Notes: generated by a model from the letters alone, not told the origin. DNA of 10,525 nt from a bacterium (GCA_028699365.1 JAQVUQ010000058.1:1-10525), one strand, 5' to 3'; positions 1-7,544 are shown, counted from the stretch's first letter. Numbers and translations are program-made.

Positions 1-538
1 CTTTGCGCTCATTGTCCCTCTCATCTGTCAGGTGCAGCAATGCACACCCTTTTAATACCGGTATATCGTTACGTGGCAAGAGCCTGTCACGGACCCACAC
101 GGCGTAGTGAGTGCCCTTGTAGTGCAATCCGTCCTGGTGCCTGTATATCCGCTGCAATGGGAAGCAGCCGACGTTTGGCCGGTCTATCTGTATCGCCGCA
201 ACGTCAAGGCCGCTGGTCAGTAGTTCGGCTTTGGGAAACTCCCCGACAAGCCGCTCGTCTGTATCGATTACAATGTAGTAGTCGCCATCGTTACCGCGTA
301 AATACCGGTTGCGTTTGCACTCCTCGGCAGGCCAGGATTCAGCCACGGCGATGAAGTCAGCCCCATGGTGGAATGCTACATCGGCGGTGTTGTCAGCGCT
401 CCTGGCACTCTTGTGCGGAAAGTGGCGGTATGCGCCGTCAACAACGATTACGCGGTCTGCAACGCCTTTGATAGAGTATAGGCAGCCGTCCAGCATGTCG
501 GCGTCGTTGTAGGCTATGATGCAGGCTATTAGCATCAT
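1..538 (-). CDS. GT2-like glycosyltransferase, partial (runs off left edge)
   Basis: An open frame of 179 codons without a stop runs from ATG at 538 off the left edge, so the C-terminus is missing. The N-terminus MLIACIIAYND and the following DRVIVVDG are typical of the Rossmann-like GT-A fold of family 2 glycosyltransferases. IDTDER near residues 91-96 supplies the DxD-type metal/nucleotide-sugar motif. Such enzymes move a sugar from a nucleotide donor to an acceptor in the cytoplasm; the acceptor here is unknown. A second ATG directly follows at 535. The start overlaps the stop of the upstream Cys-rich gene (TGA at 535-537), which suggests translational coupling; only a weak purine-rich site precedes it. 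It lies downstream of the capsid gene, so capsid or tail modification is plausible but inferred. The fold assignment is fairly sure; donor and acceptor are not. Confidence 0.75.
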   Translation of the reverse strand, partial: MMLIACIIAYNDADMLDGCLYSIKGVADRVIVVDGAYRHFPHKSARSADNTADVAFHHGADFIAVAESWPAEECKRNRYLRGNDGDYYIVIDTDERLVGEFPKAELLTSGLDVAAIQIDRPNVGCFPLQRIYRHQDGLHYKGTHYAVWVRDRLLPRNDIPVLKGCALLHLTDERDNERK

Positions 539-783
539 CCTGGGTTATCCCTTTGCCAGTTGCTATCGGTTGGCTGAAACGCCTGTCGCACTTTGCGCTC
601 AATCGCATCGCCGGGTATATTGCCAACAACATTATCTGCTCTCATTGTGTCGGTAGGCATGATGCCCCTGTAGTTGTTCCCGATTAACTTACCGGCATCT
701 ATAGAGCAATAATTATCCTCGTTGTGGTCCAATATATTTCGGCAATTATTGCATCTGCGTTGCCTCTTCCCCCAAAGAAACAT
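535..783 (-). CDS. Small Cys-rich (zinc-ribbon-like) hypothetical phage protein
   Basis: This is an 82-residue protein with a good ribosome site (GAGGAGGGAAAG) just before ATG at 783. The N-terminus carries a CNNC pair at about residues 11-14 and another Cys near residue 26, with a His between them, which could make a small zinc-binding knuckle. The rest is hydrophilic, with no membrane segment. It sits between the capsid gene and the glycosyltransferase and overlaps the latter's start by a few bases. I do not recognise the family. It could be a small head-associated or regulatory protein; no function is claimed. Confidence 0.6.
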   Translation of the reverse strand: MFLWGKRQRRCNNCRNILDHNEDNYCSIDAGKLIGNNYRGIMPTDTMRADNVVGNIPGDAIERKVRQAFQPTDSNWQRDNPG

Positions 784-797
784 TGCTTTCCCTCCTC

Positions 798-829
798 AAA
801 CTAAAGAGGGGAGGAATTACCCTCCCCTC
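798..829 (-). terminator. Probable intrinsic terminator after the capsid gene
   Basis: A perfect 9-bp stem (GAGGGGAGG with CCTCCCCTC) and a 6-base loop lie 13 bases past the capsid stop, read on the minus strand. The tail TTTAGTTT is only moderately U-rich, so termination may be partial, which would lower expression of the downstream Cys-rich and glycosyltransferase genes. The stem's descending arm is also anti-Shine-Dalgarno-like. Confidence 0.6.
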
Positions 830-842
830 ACCTTGACTACTA

Positions 843-2120
843 TCAGGTGGTGATGTTGTAGCCTACGCCGACTATCGGCTCGGTAGTGGCGTCGTAGCGG
901 TCGGCAAACGCCTTACGCATGGACGCTACCATGTCGATGGTGCCGCTCTTGATGTTGCGGTCCTGCTCGAGCATGACCTCGCGCCGGTTGCCGATGACAA
1001 AGCCGTCACGCCTGACCAGCAGAGCGATGGTGTTGTCGGTGGTCGTGCCGTCGTAGACACCGGAGGCGTTCAGGTCATCCCTGACGCACTCGGAGACCAC
1101 TATGGGTATGTTGTCCAGTCTGGCAAGCTCTCCGGTGAGCACAGTGGCGTTGGCTCCGTACTTCTCCATGGTGATAACCTCGGTCAGTCCCAGCATCGAC
1201 ATATACGCGCTCATCGATACTACCCAGGCAAGCTGGTTAGGATTGACGCCGTATTTGCCCATGGCCTTACGAATGCCGCGAAGATTGGTAATATTGAAGG
1301 TGCCAAGGTCTTTCTTGGAGCCGGACAGAGCCAGCTTCCTGTAGCCCTTCCATGCCTTTCTGACATCGGTCGCGCCGGTTACGTCGGCGTCCTGGTGTGA
1401 GGCGGTGGTGTCGCCGTTAACAACGGCATCTTCCAGCCCGTAAGCCAGAGCCAACACTATATCGTCCTGTATCCCGGCCAGCAGAGGAACAATGCTGTCC
1501 TCCTCAAGCTCGTACGACGCGGGGACGTGAACCCGAAGGCTCTGCGCGTCCAGCGTCAACATGCCGGTGCCGGGGTTAGAGGGAGTCGTATCGGTGTTCT
1601 GCACTCCCAGATAGGCGGTGCTCATGCTGGTGCGCTTTGGAATCTTGTACGGGTCGGTGGGCATATCAACGGACGGGTGCAGCGCCGCTACCTTAAGCTC
1701 GAGCATGACGCGCTGTATAAGTTCGCTGGAATACCCGGTCCAGGTCCAGTTGCCGCCGCTTCCGGCGGTGTTGGTGTCCATGGCCTTTGCCAGTTCCCCG
1801 CCCTCACCGAAATACTGCTGATAGTATTTGGTGCTGGTGGGGTGGACGCCCAGTATTCGTGCCAGGGTATAGCACTCATCGTGCTTTCTGGCAACCTCGG
1901 CGGCTATGCCCTTGTCCCGGCTGTTGAATCCGGCATCATCCATGTTCCCCTCGAACCTGCGCCCGACAGGCTGCTTGTCGATGGCGTCCTGCAAAGCCTT
2001 AAGGTCTTCGGACATCTTGTCCAACTTGGCGTCGCGCTCCGCTTCGGTGGTGCCCTTGTCGGTCGCAACCTCCTTCATCTGTGCGGTAAGCGCCTTGATT
2101 TGTTCTAACAGTTCCTTCAA
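843..2120 (-). CDS. HK97-fold major capsid protein
   Basis: This is a phage major capsid protein of about 425 residues, the main shell subunit of the head. Its first ~50 residues are charged and heptad-like (KELLEQIKALTAQMKEV and following), matching the scaffolding delta domain that the prohead protease removes in HK97-type phages. The rest has typical P-domain and A-domain pieces, such as YGLEDAVVNGD, and a C-terminus rich in beta strands. I prefer the TTG at 2120 as start, because AAAGGAG lies five bases upstream. The in-frame ATG at 2150 directly follows a terminator U-run and has no ribosome site, so a start there (435 residues) is less likely. It follows the protease after a ~130-base leader, and a hairpin follows its stop. 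The assignment is strong; the exact start is not proven. Confidence 0.93.
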   Translation of the reverse strand: MKELLEQIKALTAQMKEVATDKGTTEAERDAKLDKMSEDLKALQDAIDKQPVGRRFEGNMDDAGFNSRDKGIAAEVARKHDECYTLARILGVHPTSTKYYQQYFGEGGELAKAMDTNTAGSGGNWTWTGYSSELIQRVMLELKVAALHPSVDMPTDPYKIPKRTSMSTAYLGVQNTDTTPSNPGTGMLTLDAQSLRVHVPASYELEEDSIVPLLAGIQDDIVLALAYGLEDAVVNGDTTASHQDADVTGATDVRKAWKGYRKLALSGSKKDLGTFNITNLRGIRKAMGKYGVNPNQLAWVVSMSAYMSMLGLTEVITMEKYGANATVLTGELARLDNIPIVVSECVRDDLNASGVYDGTTTDNTIALLVRRDGFVIGNRREVMLEQDRNIKSGTIDMVASMRKAFADRYDATTEPIVGVGYNITT

Positions 2121-2134
2121 TCCTTCTCCTTTCG

Positions 2135-2150
2135 TGCCCTTTCGGGGCAT
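2135..2150 (-). other. Leader hairpin upstream of the capsid ribosome site
   Basis: On the minus strand TGCCC and GGGCA can pair around a CGAAA loop, directly after the terminator U-run and just before AAAGGAG. It could protect the 5' end of a processed capsid message or expose the ribosome site. Only the base pairing is seen; the role is inferred. Confidence 0.4.
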
Positions 2151-2233
2151 TAAAAAAGCGCCTCTCGGCGCTCCATGAAACGTTTGTTCTCGGCTTGTCA
2201 GCAGTTACAGCGTATAGGCTCCGTGTAGTTCAT
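2150..2233 (-). pseudogene. Tiny Cys-motif ORF interrupted by an in-frame TGA
   Basis: An ATG at 2233 opens MNYTEPIRCNC and hits TGA at 2198-2200. The same frame then continues with QAENKRFMERREALF to TAA at 2150-2152. A GGAGG lies only two bases before the ATG, which is close for a ribosome site. If the TGA were GGA the product would be a 27-residue peptide with a CNCG knuckle, faintly like the start of small Com-like zinc proteins of phages. It may be a decayed gene, an 11-residue leader peptide or chance. It lies in the leader between protease and capsid. Confidence 0.3.
2152..2172 (-). terminator. Intrinsic terminator just upstream of the capsid gene
   Basis: AGCGCC-GAGA-GGCGCT forms a 6-bp GC-rich stem with a GAGA tetraloop, followed by TTTTT. 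It points along the operon and lies between protease and capsid, so it would cut transcription before the most highly needed gene unless it is read through or antiterminated. Confidence 0.8.
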
Positions 2234-2248
2234 AGCCTCCTGCAAACG

Positions 2249-3145
2249 TTATCTGGCCTGTATTATCGCTTGGTGCTTTTCGAAAAGCGCCTCTGCCTCG
2301 GCAAACTCCTCGGCGGTCATGTCCATGTCTTTATTCATGATCTCGTCATACCTGGCAATGTCGCGCTCCTGCTCTGTCGGCTCCGGCGGTTCGGGCTGAT
2401 CGTCAGCGCTCTTGCCGGGCTTGTCTGCATCTTCCGGCATTGCGCTGTCGAGTACGCCCTTTATGAGGCCCATGGCATCGCTGAGAGCCTTTTTATTGGC
2501 GGCTGAGAGGACGGCCCCGGTTTTCTCCTCGGCGGTGGGAGGTTCTGCCTCTTCTGTGCTCTTGTCCTCTTCTCCGGCAAAGCCCTTGCAAAGAGCCATA
2601 TTAACGGCATCGGTCAGCCACTTCTGCACCGGTTCAACGTCTATGCCAGCTTTAGCAGCAAGAGCCAGCGCTTCCGGATTGGCCGGGACCGGAACTGCGC
2701 TGATCTCCAAGAGTTCGACACGCTTAAATCTCCATCCGGTAACCCGCTGGTAGCCGTTCTCATCCGGCTCACTCCTGATGGCCTCACGCTCTTTGGGGAT
2801 AAATCCCACGGAGAAAGCCCTCAGATACCCGCCCTTGTAGAGGTCAAATATGATCTTGGCAAACGGGTATTCGTCAACGGCAAACTTAGGTTTAAAATAC
2901 AGTCTGCCGTTCTCCACCTTGGTTTCCAGCGCCTTGCCTACCGGGGGAGAGGAATATTCGTGCGCCCACGGGACAACCGGATTGGCCTTGAAGTTTTCGA
3001 GCTCCCATCCGTCGGCCTCGATAACATCTCCCATGCGGTCCGTGGCCTCGGTTGACGCTACGGCCCACATGCTATTATCCTGCTCGTTGATCTCTTTTAT
3101 CTCACAGTTAAAAATCTTCCGTTGCTTTTTAAGCTCGTCGCTCAT
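2249..3145 (-). CDS. HK97-type prohead protease (S78/U35 family) with long acidic tail
   Basis: This is the serine protease that matures the prohead by cutting the capsid delta domain. The N-terminal ~160 residues carry the family pattern: His62 in PWAHEYSSPPVG, Ser112 in LRAFSVGF and Glu147 in LLEISAVPVPANPEA, the expected catalytic set with the usual conserved surroundings. Residues ~195-298 form an extra acidic, Pro/Glu-rich and then helical tail, which could act as a scaffold or targeting segment; HK97-type proteases are often near 200 residues, so this one is long. GAGGTG lies a few bases before ATG at 3145. It sits between the dehydrogenase-like gene and the capsid gene, with a possible terminator just upstream. 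Confidence 0.92.
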   Translation of the reverse strand: MSDELKKQRKIFNCEIKEINEQDNSMWAVASTEATDRMGDVIEADGWELENFKANPVVPWAHEYSSPPVGKALETKVENGRLYFKPKFAVDEYPFAKIIFDLYKGGYLRAFSVGFIPKEREAIRSEPDENGYQRVTGWRFKRVELLEISAVPVPANPEALALAAKAGIDVEPVQKWLTDAVNMALCKGFAGEEDKSTEEAEPPTAEEKTGAVLSAANKKALSDAMGLIKGVLDSAMPEDADKPGKSADDQPEPPEPTEQERDIARYDEIMNKDMDMTAEEFAEAEALFEKHQAIIQAR

Positions 3146-3157
3146 TATGCACCTCGC

Positions 3158-3183
3158 ATATAAAAATAGGCGCTCTATGCGCC
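3158..3183 (-). terminator. Possible weak intrinsic terminator overlapping the dehydrogenase stop
   Basis: GGCGC and GCGCC form a short 5-bp all-GC stem around ATAGA, followed by TATTTTTATA on the minus strand. The upstream gene's TAG stop lies in the loop. The stem is short, so it may be leaky; translation up to the stop would also hinder folding. Confidence 0.5.
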
Positions 3184-3942
3184 GTCTCTTAATCTCCTGT
3201 TATATTCGATTACAGCGTCTATAACGGCACTGCTTATGCCAGCCGCACCCAAACACGCCCTGAATTGCTCCGCGTCCTTTGGCAAGCACTTGCCGCCGTA
3301 TCCTCTATAGCCCTTATGATGGATAACGTTGTGGCTATCGCCTATGCGTTTATCGGTTGCCAGGACGCTTTTGATCGCCTCATAGTCTGCCCCATGCGCC
3401 CGCGCCAGATCGTAAACTATATTGTGAAATACTACTTTGGCCGCGTAATAGGTGTTGGTTGCCAGCTTTATAATCTCAGCCTCTTTAGGGGCAACGCGCA
3501 TCACGTCGCCAATCCCGGCGTATGCTGCACTGATTACGCTGTAAGCCCTATCAGAGCGCGTCCCTACAATTACCGGCCCAGGCCTTGCAGCATCATCAAA
3601 CGCTGTGTCGTCGCTCAGAAACTCCGGCGTAAATGCGATATCGTCAATGGGTAGGCTGTCGGTAAACCCTACCGGAACCGTGCTTTTAATAGCGATAACC
3701 GCGTTGCTGCCGGATAAACGTAGATCCAATATCGCTTGCCATACAGCCGATATGTCAAGCTCCCCGCCTTTGCCAGGCGTTGGAACGCACACAAACGCCA
3801 AATCAGAGGCGGCAACATCGGCCAGGTTAGCAGGAGATTTCACGGGGTCAATGTCGTATATGCTTACTGCGTGTCCCATCCCTGCAAACGCGGCCCCAAT
3901 GGCCTGCCCTACAACCCCGTTACCGATTATGCCAATCTTCAT
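3175..3942 (-). CDS. Short UDP-glucose/GDP-mannose dehydrogenase-like protein
   Basis: This protein resembles the enzymes that oxidise UDP-glucose or GDP-mannose to the uronic acid with NAD. The N-terminus MKIGIIGNGVVGQAIG is a dinucleotide-binding motif (GxGxxG at residues 7-12). It is followed by FVCVPTP, STVPVG and TPEFL, all hallmarks of the family. GYGGKCLPKD near residues 214-223 holds the catalytic Cys at 219 and the adjacent Lys/Asp. The protein ends after the central domain, at EYNRRL. The C-terminal UDP-sugar-binding domain of ordinary ~400-450-residue members is absent, with no frameshift seen, so it is a compact form and not visibly broken. It starts 8 bases after the portal stop with AGGTGAG upstream. 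Activity and substrate are unproven; it might also be a related NAD-dependent sugar or hydroxyacid dehydrogenase. Confidence 0.85.
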   Translation of the reverse strand: MKIGIIGNGVVGQAIGAAFAGMGHAVSIYDIDPVKSPANLADVAASDLAFVCVPTPGKGGELDISAVWQAILDLRLSGSNAVIAIKSTVPVGFTDSLPIDDIAFTPEFLSDDTAFDDAARPGPVIVGTRSDRAYSVISAAYAGIGDVMRVAPKEAEIIKLATNTYYAAKVVFHNIVYDLARAHGADYEAIKSVLATDKRIGDSHNVIHHKGYRGYGGKCLPKDAEQFRACLGAAGISSAVIDAVIEYNRRLRDGA

Positions 3943-3950
3943 CCGCTCAC

Positions 3951-5957
3951 CTATTCTGCCGGGACCGTATCACACCCGCAGTTGCACTCATCACCTGGCA
4001 TTGTCGAGCCGGACGGAAACATATCTCCTATCGGTATAGGCCCGACACTCTCGTTCTCGGCGTGTCTCTCGGTGTCCTTTATCCACTCATGTTTGGTAAA
4101 GCCCGCCTCTTTGTACCCCTCAGTGTTGGCGGTGCTGTAGGCTCTGGCCGTCTCGGTCCTCGCGGCGTTCTCGGCCCTGTAATCCTTGCTGGTGTCGTAG
4201 TATTGCTTGGCTCTGTCGTATAGCTCTTTGCTGCTCTCTCCGGCGTCTATGCCCTCTCTGAGAGCCGCTGACAGTTGCTCTCTGGTGGTCTCTGTCACGT
4301 CTTTGGCAAACCTGCTCGCCTGTGTCTCCACCAGCTTTTTAGCTCTGTCGTTGGAGAGAGTAAAAGATATTTCAAGGTCAGTGTTGACGTGCTCTACGCC
4401 CTGCTCTAGCGCCTGGATTATATAGGTCAACGCGCCTTGCTCAAACTCTTTCCTGCCGCGCTTTAGTTCATCCTCTATATCGTCAAGCATCTGCCGCATG
4501 GCTTCCGGCGGTGGCAGCTTAATAGCCTTCTCATCAACGGCCCGTATGATCCGCAGTATGGCGTTCTCCTGCTCTTGATAAAGCCTGAGCGTCTTGCGCT
4601 TCATGCGGTCGTGTATAGGAGTTAAACGCTTCCTGCGCTGCTTGATGGAGTTGTCGCGCTGCGCTTTGGTAAAGCGCCTAACGAAAGGGCGGCTCTGCTT
4701 GCCCTCTGTGCCTTCCTCTGCCGTAGCGGTTGGATCTGACGCGCTCGACACCGGCATCAGGTTAAAGGGCAGCCAGGCGATGTTGCCCCATGCGTACTCT
4801 TTGCCCTCAATACCGGCAAATTCCAGCGCGTCGTTCAGCGGCATACCCGCAGCAACAAGGGCGGTGACTATCTCGGTTTGCTCCTTGCGGTTGCTCTGTA
4901 GCGCCTTGACGCCGGACAGGTCATACATCCCTATTACGGCAGGGTCTTCCTGTTTTATGAGTTGCTCGTTGATGGTAGCCCCAATCTTGGTAGTGATCGG
5001 CGTCATGGTGTCTTCCCAGAAGCTCGCCTTTTGTTCCGATGCATTGGCGTTCGGCTGAAACTCCAAGAGGCCCACCATGATAGGCGGCACGCCCAAAACG
5101 GCCAAAATTTCTTCCCGGCTCATCTTGCGCTGCTCGATATACTGCATGTCCCTGTTGGAGATATTGAGCGTCTTGGCCTCTGTGCCGCTGCCCAGGACAG
5201 CGGTTCTTCCGGCTTTGTCAACGCCCTTGTGCGATCTGTCCCATCGCTTGCGCATCTCCTCTGCCGTATCTCTGTCAAGAACCTGGTCGCTTTTGAGATA
5301 TACGCCTGGCAATGACTCGTTTTTAAATATGTTGCGATTATACGTAGCCGCATACAAATCGCTCTGTACGGCCAGAGATGCCGCCGCTATCGGGGACAAT
5401 CCGTAGTAGTCGTTGTCCGGCGAAAAAAGCTTGAGATGTATCATGTCTCGTGGCTCATACGGGATATCTTTTCCGTTGACCGTATACAGGTATCCCTTAA
5501 CGTATTCGCTCTTGCTCGGGACAACCTTTACCCTGGATGAGTTGAGCGGCCATAACTCAACTACTCTGCCGGAGGAGTTGCGCTCTTTGCCTATGTAGGC
5601 ATTACCGGTCAGCACCAGGTAAATAAATATGGCTTCGCTCAGATCGTAAGAGGTCATGAACGGGTTAACGCTGTCGAACAGCTTTTGCAGCCAGTGGTCA
5701 GGAGCATAGTCAAGCTTGCCGTCCTTGCCTGGCTTTTTGATCACATACGGCACGCCGGAGGCGGCTTTGCCTATAGCATTGGCCGCAGCGTATACCCACG
5801 TAGCGTTGCTATACGTCCGCTGGTAGCTCGCCGTATCGTCAGGCACGGGGTAGCCGGTTTTATCGTAGCCGGTGGGCGTAAATGCTTCCTGCGCCCGGTT
5901 GGCTTTGACGTATCCCATACTCTGTAATTTTTTATCTATGTAGGAGAGTAAGCTCAA
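3951..5957 (-). CDS. Portal protein fused to a MuF/SPP1 gp7-like minor head domain
   Basis: This 668-residue protein joins two functions usually made separately. Residues ~40-400 match HK97-family portals (SNATWVYAAANAIGKAAS; later GVPPIMVGL), the dodecameric DNA gate at the head vertex. Then follows a basic, helical linker (~425-530). Residues ~540-668 look like a MuF/gp7 head-morphogenesis domain: ARTETARAYSTANTEG, then KHEWIKDTERHAENES and a Cys-rich end (CNCGCDTVP). The start is TTG at 5957, with GAGGTG upstream that overlaps the terminase stop at 5966. It lies between large terminase and the dehydrogenase-like gene. Domain borders are estimates; no stop or frameshift separates the parts, so this is a true fusion in this sequence. 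Confidence 0.92.
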   Translation of the reverse strand: MSLLSYIDKKLQSMGYVKANRAQEAFTPTGYDKTGYPVPDDTASYQRTYSNATWVYAAANAIGKAASGVPYVIKKPGKDGKLDYAPDHWLQKLFDSVNPFMTSYDLSEAIFIYLVLTGNAYIGKERNSSGRVVELWPLNSSRVKVVPSKSEYVKGYLYTVNGKDIPYEPRDMIHLKLFSPDNDYYGLSPIAAASLAVQSDLYAATYNRNIFKNESLPGVYLKSDQVLDRDTAEEMRKRWDRSHKGVDKAGRTAVLGSGTEAKTLNISNRDMQYIEQRKMSREEILAVLGVPPIMVGLLEFQPNANASEQKASFWEDTMTPITTKIGATINEQLIKQEDPAVIGMYDLSGVKALQSNRKEQTEIVTALVAAGMPLNDALEFAGIEGKEYAWGNIAWLPFNLMPVSSASDPTATAEEGTEGKQSRPFVRRFTKAQRDNSIKQRRKRLTPIHDRMKRKTLRLYQEQENAILRIIRAVDEKAIKLPPPEAMRQMLDDIEDELKRGRKEFEQGALTYIIQALEQGVEHVNTDLEISFTLSNDRAKKLVETQASRFAKDVTETTREQLSAALREGIDAGESSKELYDRAKQYYDTSKDYRAENAARTETARAYSTANTEGYKEAGFTKHEWIKDTERHAENESVGPIPIGDMFPSGSTMPGDECNCGCDTVPAE

Positions 5958-5965
5958 TACGCACC

Positions 5966-7204
5966 TCAGAATATTTGTATGCCTTTATCGCCAAGCATTA
6001 ATTCTGTCACTGCCCACACCATGGCATCAAGTCGGTTAGGTGAAGGATCGCCGGGAACCCATGTAGTCAGTTCCTCTTCGAGTTCCGGCATATCGCCGAC
6101 AATGGATACATTGCCTTTTTCGCTCATAGCCGCTATGGGTTCTGCCCTGACCTGCTTGCCGCGCGAGGCGTGAACGTCTTTATACGGCACCTTCGGATCA
6201 GTGGTGGCTATAACGTGTTCCACCATTTCGCCGCCAAAGTTCGTTTCGGCAACTACCCTGTCAGCCTCAAACTCGTGATATGCGACAACTGCTCTGCCGC
6301 CCCATCCTGCAGGAGATAAATGGCATGTCCTGTCGGCGAGGATGTACGCCCTGCCGTCAACGCCTTTGCCTGCCGCGATAATTCCGGTATCGTCGGAACC
6401 TGTTTTGCTGCTTCCTGCAGGGTCAATAGCTACAACAACGCGGACAAGTTCAGGAGCTGCATCAACTCTATGCTCGTCTATCTCTGTTTGCTTCCACAGC
6501 GCTCCCGGAACCTCTGTTACGTCCTCTGCAAGGATCTCCTGCTTATAGGTAAGAGCAGTCATATCTATCGCTATTTCATCAAGCGCCTCGCGGCTCAGAT
6601 GTGGGTTGTCAAGGCTTGAGAAGTGGAATGCAGCCCATCTGCCAGACTTGTCGTCCTCGGCCTTCTTAAACATCTTCGGCGCATGCTGTCGGTCGCGGGC
6701 TTTTATCGTGCTTCGGCTTTTACGGCTCGGTGGCGTATAGATAAATACTGCGTCGCCGTTATTGTCCAGGAGCATCGGCGCCCCGACTTCCGACCAGGCG
6801 GTTTCGTCCATCAGTTGGTATTCGTCGAGTATCAGGATATCGGCGTAATCGCCTCGGAGTGTGTCGGCATTCCAGGCTGTTTTTGCTCTTATCCTCTGCT
6901 CGGTTCCCGGCAATTCTATGATGTGCTTTGTTTCGTTTTTGTAATAGACGTTGTTGGCAATCGCTTCTTCGAGAGCCCTTGTGCATGTCGCCCAAAACCT
7001 GTCTATCTGTTCCTGCGTAGGAGTGGCATATAGAATACGCTTGCCTGCAAGGAAGTTCTCAACTGCGAATATGGATATGCCAACGGTTTTACCGCCACGC
7101 CTACCGGCTCTGATAATCTTACGCTTGGCCGGGTTGCTGATAAACTCTCGCTGCTTAGGATGTGGCCTCGGCAGGTGGATCGTTATTTCCCTCGGGCTTG
7201 CCAT
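5966..7204 (-). CDS. terL: Terminase large subunit (packaging ATPase-nuclease)
   Basis: This is the packaging motor that pumps DNA into the prohead and cuts it. Near the N-terminus, PHPKQREF precedes the Walker A motif GRRGGKT (residues 34-40). Walker B is LILDE at about 124-128, followed by the region that couples ATP hydrolysis. The C-terminal RNase H-like nuclease shows AIDPAGS near residue 260, an ETNFGGE block and NRLDAMVWA near the end, which supply the acidic metal ligands. At 412 residues it is on the short side for the family but complete. The start at ATG 7204 lies inside the end of the small terminase gene (50-base overlap), preceded by an AAGGTGG-like site. The identity is firm. 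Confidence 0.95.
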   Translation of the reverse strand: MASPREITIHLPRPHPKQREFISNPAKRKIIRAGRRGGKTVGISIFAVENFLAGKRILYATPTQEQIDRFWATCTRALEEAIANNVYYKNETKHIIELPGTEQRIRAKTAWNADTLRGDYADILILDEYQLMDETAWSEVGAPMLLDNNGDAVFIYTPPSRKSRSTIKARDRQHAPKMFKKAEDDKSGRWAAFHFSSLDNPHLSREALDEIAIDMTALTYKQEILAEDVTEVPGALWKQTEIDEHRVDAAPELVRVVVAIDPAGSSKTGSDDTGIIAAGKGVDGRAYILADRTCHLSPAGWGGRAVVAYHEFEADRVVAETNFGGEMVEHVIATTDPKVPYKDVHASRGKQVRAEPIAAMSEKGNVSIVGDMPELEEELTTWVPGDPSPNRLDAMVWAVTELMLGDKGIQIF

Positions 7205-7544
7205 CGTCGTACACCACCTTCAGGATCATCGGCCCGCCATCCTTGCCGGTAAGCTCCGTTTCTTGTTTGTCCTTCTGGTCGAGATACTGCTTGCCCAGCC
7301 ATATCTGCATTGTAGCGTTTCCGCTCTCTGCCGTTTTCCATTGCATCCTACGGAGAGACGCTTTGCCGCTCTTGTTCAACTTTTTATAGGTGGGGAGAAA
7401 CCCCTCCCCGTAAGTGTCCTTGCACCATCGCGTCAATGTCTTGGCATCACAGGCAAGCACGGAACATATCTCGTCTCTGGAGCATTGTATGCAAACAAGG
7501 CCCTCAAAAACCTTCTGATCAATTTCCTTTTTTGGCCTGCTCAT
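7155..7544 (-). CDS. terS: Terminase small subunit
   Basis: This protein of ~129 residues lies directly upstream of, and overlapping, the large terminase. Small terminases recognise phage DNA and hand it to the motor. The N-terminal part (RPKKEIDQKVFEGLVCIQCS, then DEICSVLACDAKTLTRWC) reads as a helix-turn-helix, and the middle (MQWKTAESGNATMQIWLGKQYL) matches a helical segment common in small terminases of Firmicutes phages. ATG at 7544 has GGTGAG close upstream; a GTG at 7556 is an in-frame alternative. It overlaps the end of the PLD-like gene. The assignment rests on context and on this recognisable layout. Confidence 0.85.
   Translation of the reverse strand: MSRPKKEIDQKVFEGLVCIQCSRDEICSVLACDAKTLTRWCKDTYGEGFLPTYKKLNKSGKASLRRMQWKTAESGNATMQIWLGKQYLDQKDKQETELTGKDGGPMILKVVYDDGKPEGNNDPPAEATS

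Noticed and set aside
1527-2108. Plus-strand 193-codon open frame antisense to the capsid gene
   Set aside because: It lies wholly inside the capsid gene, has no ribosome site or protein features I recognise, and is explained by codon usage of the real gene.
2178-2250. Two AAACGTT-type sequences flanking the capsid leader
   Set aside because: Short and near-palindromic; two copies 60 bases apart are easily chance.
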